This document shows, one piece after another, positions 61,178 to 64,000 of a DNA stretch of 64,000 bases. Source of the stretch: an uncultured bacterium (GTDB lineage: Bacteria > Bacillota_I > Bacilli_A > RFN20 > CAG-826). The notes below the pieces were generated by a model, which searched no databases, was not told the origin of the DNA, and saw only the letters and a list, made by a program, of their open reading frames with translations. Made by a program: the position numbers and the translations under genes. The DNA is taken from NCBI GenBank assembly GCA_949285665.1, contig CASDYC010000001.1:389376-453375 (forward strand), read 5' to 3'. How positions within the stretch are numbered: position 1 is the first letter of the stretch; each line of letters starts with the position of its first letter.

Positions 61178-62998
61178 TTATTGAGCTTGATCAATGCCTT
61201 CTAAATAACCACTAATATCAGGCATTTGAGCTGTTCCAATTTGATCGATTGTAACAATTGTTATAGCAACTTGGTTAGCAATGTCGTCACATTCTGGGAA
61301 TGAAGAACCATAGTTAACCATCATTACACTCATGCTGCTATCACTTAACAAGATAGTAACACTACTATATTCAGCTAATATAGTCTCTCCGATTGACCAT
61401 ACTGCAATTAGTGGCCAAGAAACTTGTGGAGCAAGTCTTAATAAGCTATAGCCTAGTTTACCACTTGCACTGTATGTATTTGTCTTTTCATCAAAACTTT
61501 CAAACATTGTATCTTCAGCGTATGTTTCTTCAGTAATTTGATTTATGAAATAGAAAGGAGATAACAATACTTGACCAGCTGAAGTAACAGTATCTGCTCC
61601 TAAAGATGCGTCCCAAATATCATTTGATGTTGTATCATATTTGCTTGGTTCACTACTATCTGAGAATAAATAGATAGCACCATTATGTACTGTAGCACCA
61701 GAAATATCTTTTGTTTCACCTTGACTATCATAATTATTTTCGGTTTTGATATATTCATCATAGAATGAAGTTTCACTCATATAAACTGTTTCTTTATCAT
61801 TAAAGAAATGAGCTGAATTATTCCAAGTAAATAATGAATCTTGATCAGTTACTGGTGTTGTTCCATCAGATTCATAAATTGTTGTACTTGCAGTAACTCT
61901 ATAATTTTTAGCTTCTGCAGCCTTATCAGTAAATGCTTTAATTTCAGTATAATCAATTGGTTCTGGTACGTAATTTGGATCAGTTAATGTTGCATCAACT
62001 TTTGCAACACTTGTAGTTCCAATATCACCCATATAATAATCACCAGCAAGCATTAAGTCTCCAACTTCCCAACCATATTGTTCATTGCCTTCAATAACTA
62101 GTAATAATCCTCTAAAGAAAGCACCAGTACCATCTGTGTCAAGACCTAAAAATTCAAGATAAAATTCAAAATTTTCTTTATATCCAATATAACTAGTATA
62201 TCTTAAGAAATCAGCACTTGTTGTTGGATCAAGTAACATACCTTCATATTCAAATGTTTCACCTGATGCTTGATATTCTAAAACAGTGTTTTTAAACAAT
62301 AATGAAACATCAGCAGGAGCTGTTCCAAATATATAATTAGTCCAATTGAATTGTTGTCCATAAACAATATTTGCAAATTCTAAATCAGCAGTCCCAAAAT
62401 ATGATTTTCCATCATGTAATGACTTTGCAGCTATTTCAAAAGAAACCATATTTCCATAATTATCAGTTGTTGGGAATACTACATATTTATCTTTTGCATT
62501 ATATGTGATTCCTGTATATTGGAAAGCTCCAGTACTAGAAATTTGACCATCATACCATGTATAATTAGTTAAACCAGTTTCTCCGTTAAATAAATTGTAT
62601 AAAGCAATATTTGCTTGTTCATATGCAGTGGTTCTTAAATTACCAGTTACTGATGCAGTAAGAGTTGAAACAATTCTAACGGTAATATCACCAGCTGCTT
62701 TAATATTTACAGTATATCCATCTTCAGCTATTTCAACATTATTTGATCTAGCTTCTGCTGTAAATGCTGTATGGCTTGTGGTATTATCACTATTATAAAT
62801 AGTAACTATTTCTTGTAAGTTAATTGAATCACCTACAACTAATAAATCTTCAATTGCATCAATTTCGATTCTTGTAGCACTTAATCCAACTTCTGTAGTA
62901 TTAGTAGTATTAGTAGTTGAATCAGTAGTGTCTGTATTACAACTTGTTATACCAAAGATTAACGCAGTTGCTAATAGACATAACGCTTTTTTATTCAT
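61178..62998 (-). CDS. Large lipoprotein, unknown function
   Basis: 606 residues. Signal peptide with lipobox GITSC (Cys20), then a Thr/Asn-rich linker (21-36). Next is an Ig-like segment (about 40-112) with the pattern IEIDAIEDLLVVGDSINL...AGDITVRIVS, resembling bacterial Ig-like (Big_2) domains. Two larger parts follow; the second begins near residue 355 (KAFTDKAAEAKNYRVTASTTIYES). The general plan parallels the 706-residue lipoprotein at 17058-19178, so both may belong to one expanded family. The ribosome binding site is AAAGGAGG. Surface or solute-binding role is inference. Confidence 0.78.
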   Translation of the reverse strand: MNKKALCLLATALIFGITSCNTDTTDSTTNTTNTTEVGLSATRIEIDAIEDLLVVGDSINLQEIVTIYNSDNTTSHTAFTAEARSNNVEIAEDGYTVNIKAAGDITVRIVSTLTASVTGNLRTTAYEQANIALYNLFNGETGLTNYTWYDGQISSTGAFQYTGITYNAKDKYVVFPTTDNYGNMVSFEIAAKSLHDGKSYFGTADLEFANIVYGQQFNWTNYIFGTAPADVSLLFKNTVLEYQASGETFEYEGMLLDPTTSADFLRYTSYIGYKENFEFYLEFLGLDTDGTGAFFRGLLLVIEGNEQYGWEVGDLMLAGDYYMGDIGTTSVAKVDATLTDPNYVPEPIDYTEIKAFTDKAAEAKNYRVTASTTIYESDGTTPVTDQDSLFTWNNSAHFFNDKETVYMSETSFYDEYIKTENNYDSQGETKDISGATVHNGAIYLFSDSSEPSKYDTTSNDIWDASLGADTVTSAGQVLLSPFYFINQITEETYAEDTMFESFDEKTNTYSASGKLGYSLLRLAPQVSWPLIAVWSIGETILAEYSSVTILLSDSSMSVMMVNYGSSFPECDDIANQVAITIVTIDQIGTAQMPDISGYLEGIDQAQ

Positions 62999-63108
62999 AA
63001 TTCCCTCCTTTTAATTTATTTTATGTTTAGACATAAAATATTTTTTTAATTATATACTTTTATAAATATAAATCAATCTATTTTTTTAATAAAAAAAATA
63101 ATTTTTTA

Positions 63109-63138
63109 TTGAAATAAATATTCGATATAAAGTATAAT
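63109..63138 (+). promoter_or_regulatory. Promoter of tRNA-Ala
   Basis: TTGAAA (63109-63114), 18-nt spacer, perfect TATAAT (63133-63138), 19 bp before the tRNA. Confidence 0.7.
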
Positions 63139-63156
63139 ATTAAAGCACGAATAATT

Positions 63157-63230
63157 GGGGCCATAGTTAAACGGTATAACGTTAGCTTTGCAAGCTTAAA
63201 TTCGGGGTTCGATTCCCCGTGGCTCCACCA
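63157..63230 (+). tRNA. tRNA-Ala (anticodon TGC)
   Basis: 74-nt cloverleaf: acceptor GGGGCCA with TGGCTCC (one G-U pair), anticodon loop TTTGCAA, T-arm CGGGG TTCGATT CCCCG, encoded CCA. The anticodon stem has one T-T mismatch. A single-gene unit with its own promoter and terminator. Confidence 0.94.
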
Positions 63231-63243
63231 GTAGAAAATTATT

Positions 63244-63268
63244 AGAAGCATAGTTGCTTCTTTTTTTA
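63244..63268 (+). terminator. Terminator after tRNA-Ala
   Basis: A 7-bp stem AGAAGCA (63244-63250) with TGCTTCT (63255-63261), then a T-run. Confidence 0.75.
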
Positions 63269-63281
63269 TTTAATTAAATAT

Positions 63282-63314
63282 AAAAAAGGTTATTCTATCC
63301 GAATAACCTTTTTT
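63282..63314 (-). terminator. Terminator after the M6-like protein gene
   Basis: A 14-bp perfect stem (63282-63295 with 63301-63314) with a 5-nt loop, usable in both directions. Confidence 0.85.
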
Positions 63315-63328
63315 CAATAAGATTAATA

Positions 63329-64000
63329 TTATAAAGAATTAATAGTAATTAATGCTTTATAACCATATTCATCATCAGTAGTGATTTTTTCAACTCTTAA
63401 ATTAATGTTCATTGTCATTGATTCATCAATTTCATAAGTTTGTTTTTCACCAGTTAACTTAGTAATAGTTTTTGCTTTATTCCATAAATTTGAACCACTT
63501 GGTAAATATTTTGATGAAATAGCATTAACTTGATCATTGATGATAAATCTTGAATTTTCTACATATAATGAATCATTAGTTGCAGAATAATTTGCAGTAT
63601 TTAAACCATTTTTATCTGGTGTATTTGCGTCAATAATACTAATTAAACTAAATGATGTACCTTCACTAGAATTTTGTTCAGTTGGCCAGAAATCTCCATC
63701 AATTCCAATACCGCCTCTTCCTCTATGAGAATTTTCAACTCTGAATCCAACACCATCTTCAGGATTTTCTACTAAATAAGTTGACCAATCATTACTATAT
63801 ACTCTTGCATCAATATGAGTAATTCTAATTCCAGGTTGAGAATATCCAGCTTGTCCTTCATAACCAGTTTGATAATCTTTTTGAGCATTTCCAACTGGAG
63901 CCATTAATTCAACCATAAAATATTCATCAAATGCAGTTCCATTATAATTTGGTGATGGAATAATAAAACAATCACCAGTTGTAGCAGTTGGTCTCAAAAC
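63329..64000 (-). CDS. C-terminus of a secreted M6-metalloprotease-like protein (partial)
   Basis: The frame is open to the window edge, so only the last 223 residues are seen and the true start lies outside. DEYFMVELMAP followed by PGIRITHIDARVYSNDW matches the pattern 'EYFLxE ... PGxGxxIxHID' found after the catalytic domain of M6 (immune-inhibitor-A-like) peptidases. An Asn-rich beta-structured tail ends it. The zinc motif HExxH would be upstream and cannot be checked. Given the neighbours it is probably another exported or lipid-anchored protein. Confidence 0.5.
   Translation of the reverse strand, partial: VLRPTATTGDCFIIPSPNYNGTAFDEYFMVELMAPVGNAQKDYQTGYEGQAGYSQPGIRITHIDARVYSNDWSTYLVENPEDGVGFRVENSHRGRGGIGIDGDFWPTEQNSSEGTSFSLISIIDANTPDKNGLNTANYSATNDSLYVENSRFIINDQVNAISSKYLPSGSNLWNKAKTITKLTGEKQTYEIDESMTMNINLRVEKITTDDEYGYKALITINSL

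Overview
The window is chromosomal DNA of a very AT-rich, low-GC bacterium with the standard genetic code: Trp is TGG, and TGA is used as a stop, for example in rbgA. Gene content and order are Bacillus-like but reduced. Together with small lipoprotein families and Gly-X-Y (collagen-like) surface proteins, this suggests a host-associated, reduced-genome Bacilli or Tenericutes-like lineage. That placement is inference; the 16S gene at about 13902-15390 would settle it.

Layout. 1-10.6 kb is the conserved translation, secretion and lipid cluster: rnhB-rbgA-rplS (-), rpsP-khpA-rimM-trmD (+), ffh-ylxM-ftsY-rnc-plsX (-) and fakA-asp23 (-). Read along the minus strand this is the Bacillus order with the rpsP-trmD block inverted in place, and without fabD, fabG, acpP and smc. 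10.6-15.7 kb is one rRNA operon on the minus strand (16S-23S-5S) with two promoters and long processing stems, followed by tRNA-Arg. 16-19.2 kb holds a lipoprotein gene interrupted by a single in-frame stop and a large lipoprotein. 19.4-23.6 kb holds a Bax-inhibitor-like membrane protein, the glycolytic run gap-pgk-tpiA and a small XRE regulator. 23.6-32 kb runs uvrA-lgt-HAD phosphatase-whiA, preceded by hlyIII, a membrane protein and an SDR. 32.2-36.3 kb holds two paralogous collagen-like, beta-helix lipoproteins. 37.1-40.5 kb is a queuosine salvage operon, queT-tgt-queA-queH, behind a preQ1-I riboswitch whose pseudoknot covers the queT ribosome binding site. 40.6-44.2 kb is the least ordinary part: a 52-codon peptide gene with tandem cre-like operators, a 5' hairpin and a strong terminator; a lipase-like hydrolase; an overlapping SDR/flavodoxin-ferredoxin pair; and an odd intergenic region with short repeats. 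44.2-54 kb holds tRNA-Gln, a kinase, galE, a DUF1836 protein, gatB-gatA-gatC, ligA and pcrA. 54-61 kb holds three membrane proteins, asnS, the t6A genes tsaE-tsaB-rimI-tsaD and a CvpA-type protein. 61-64 kb holds another lipoprotein, tRNA-Ala and the C-terminus of an M6-protease-like protein.

How it works together. The genes describe housekeeping translation, tRNA modification (t6A, queuosine, m1G37), amidotransferase-made Gln-tRNA, SRP secretion, and fatty-acid use through FakA/PlsX. Lgt would lipidate the several lipoproteins. Several genes lack a Shine-Dalgarno sequence and have a -10 box only 6-7 nt before the ATG, which suggests that leaderless mRNAs are common beside SD-led ones.
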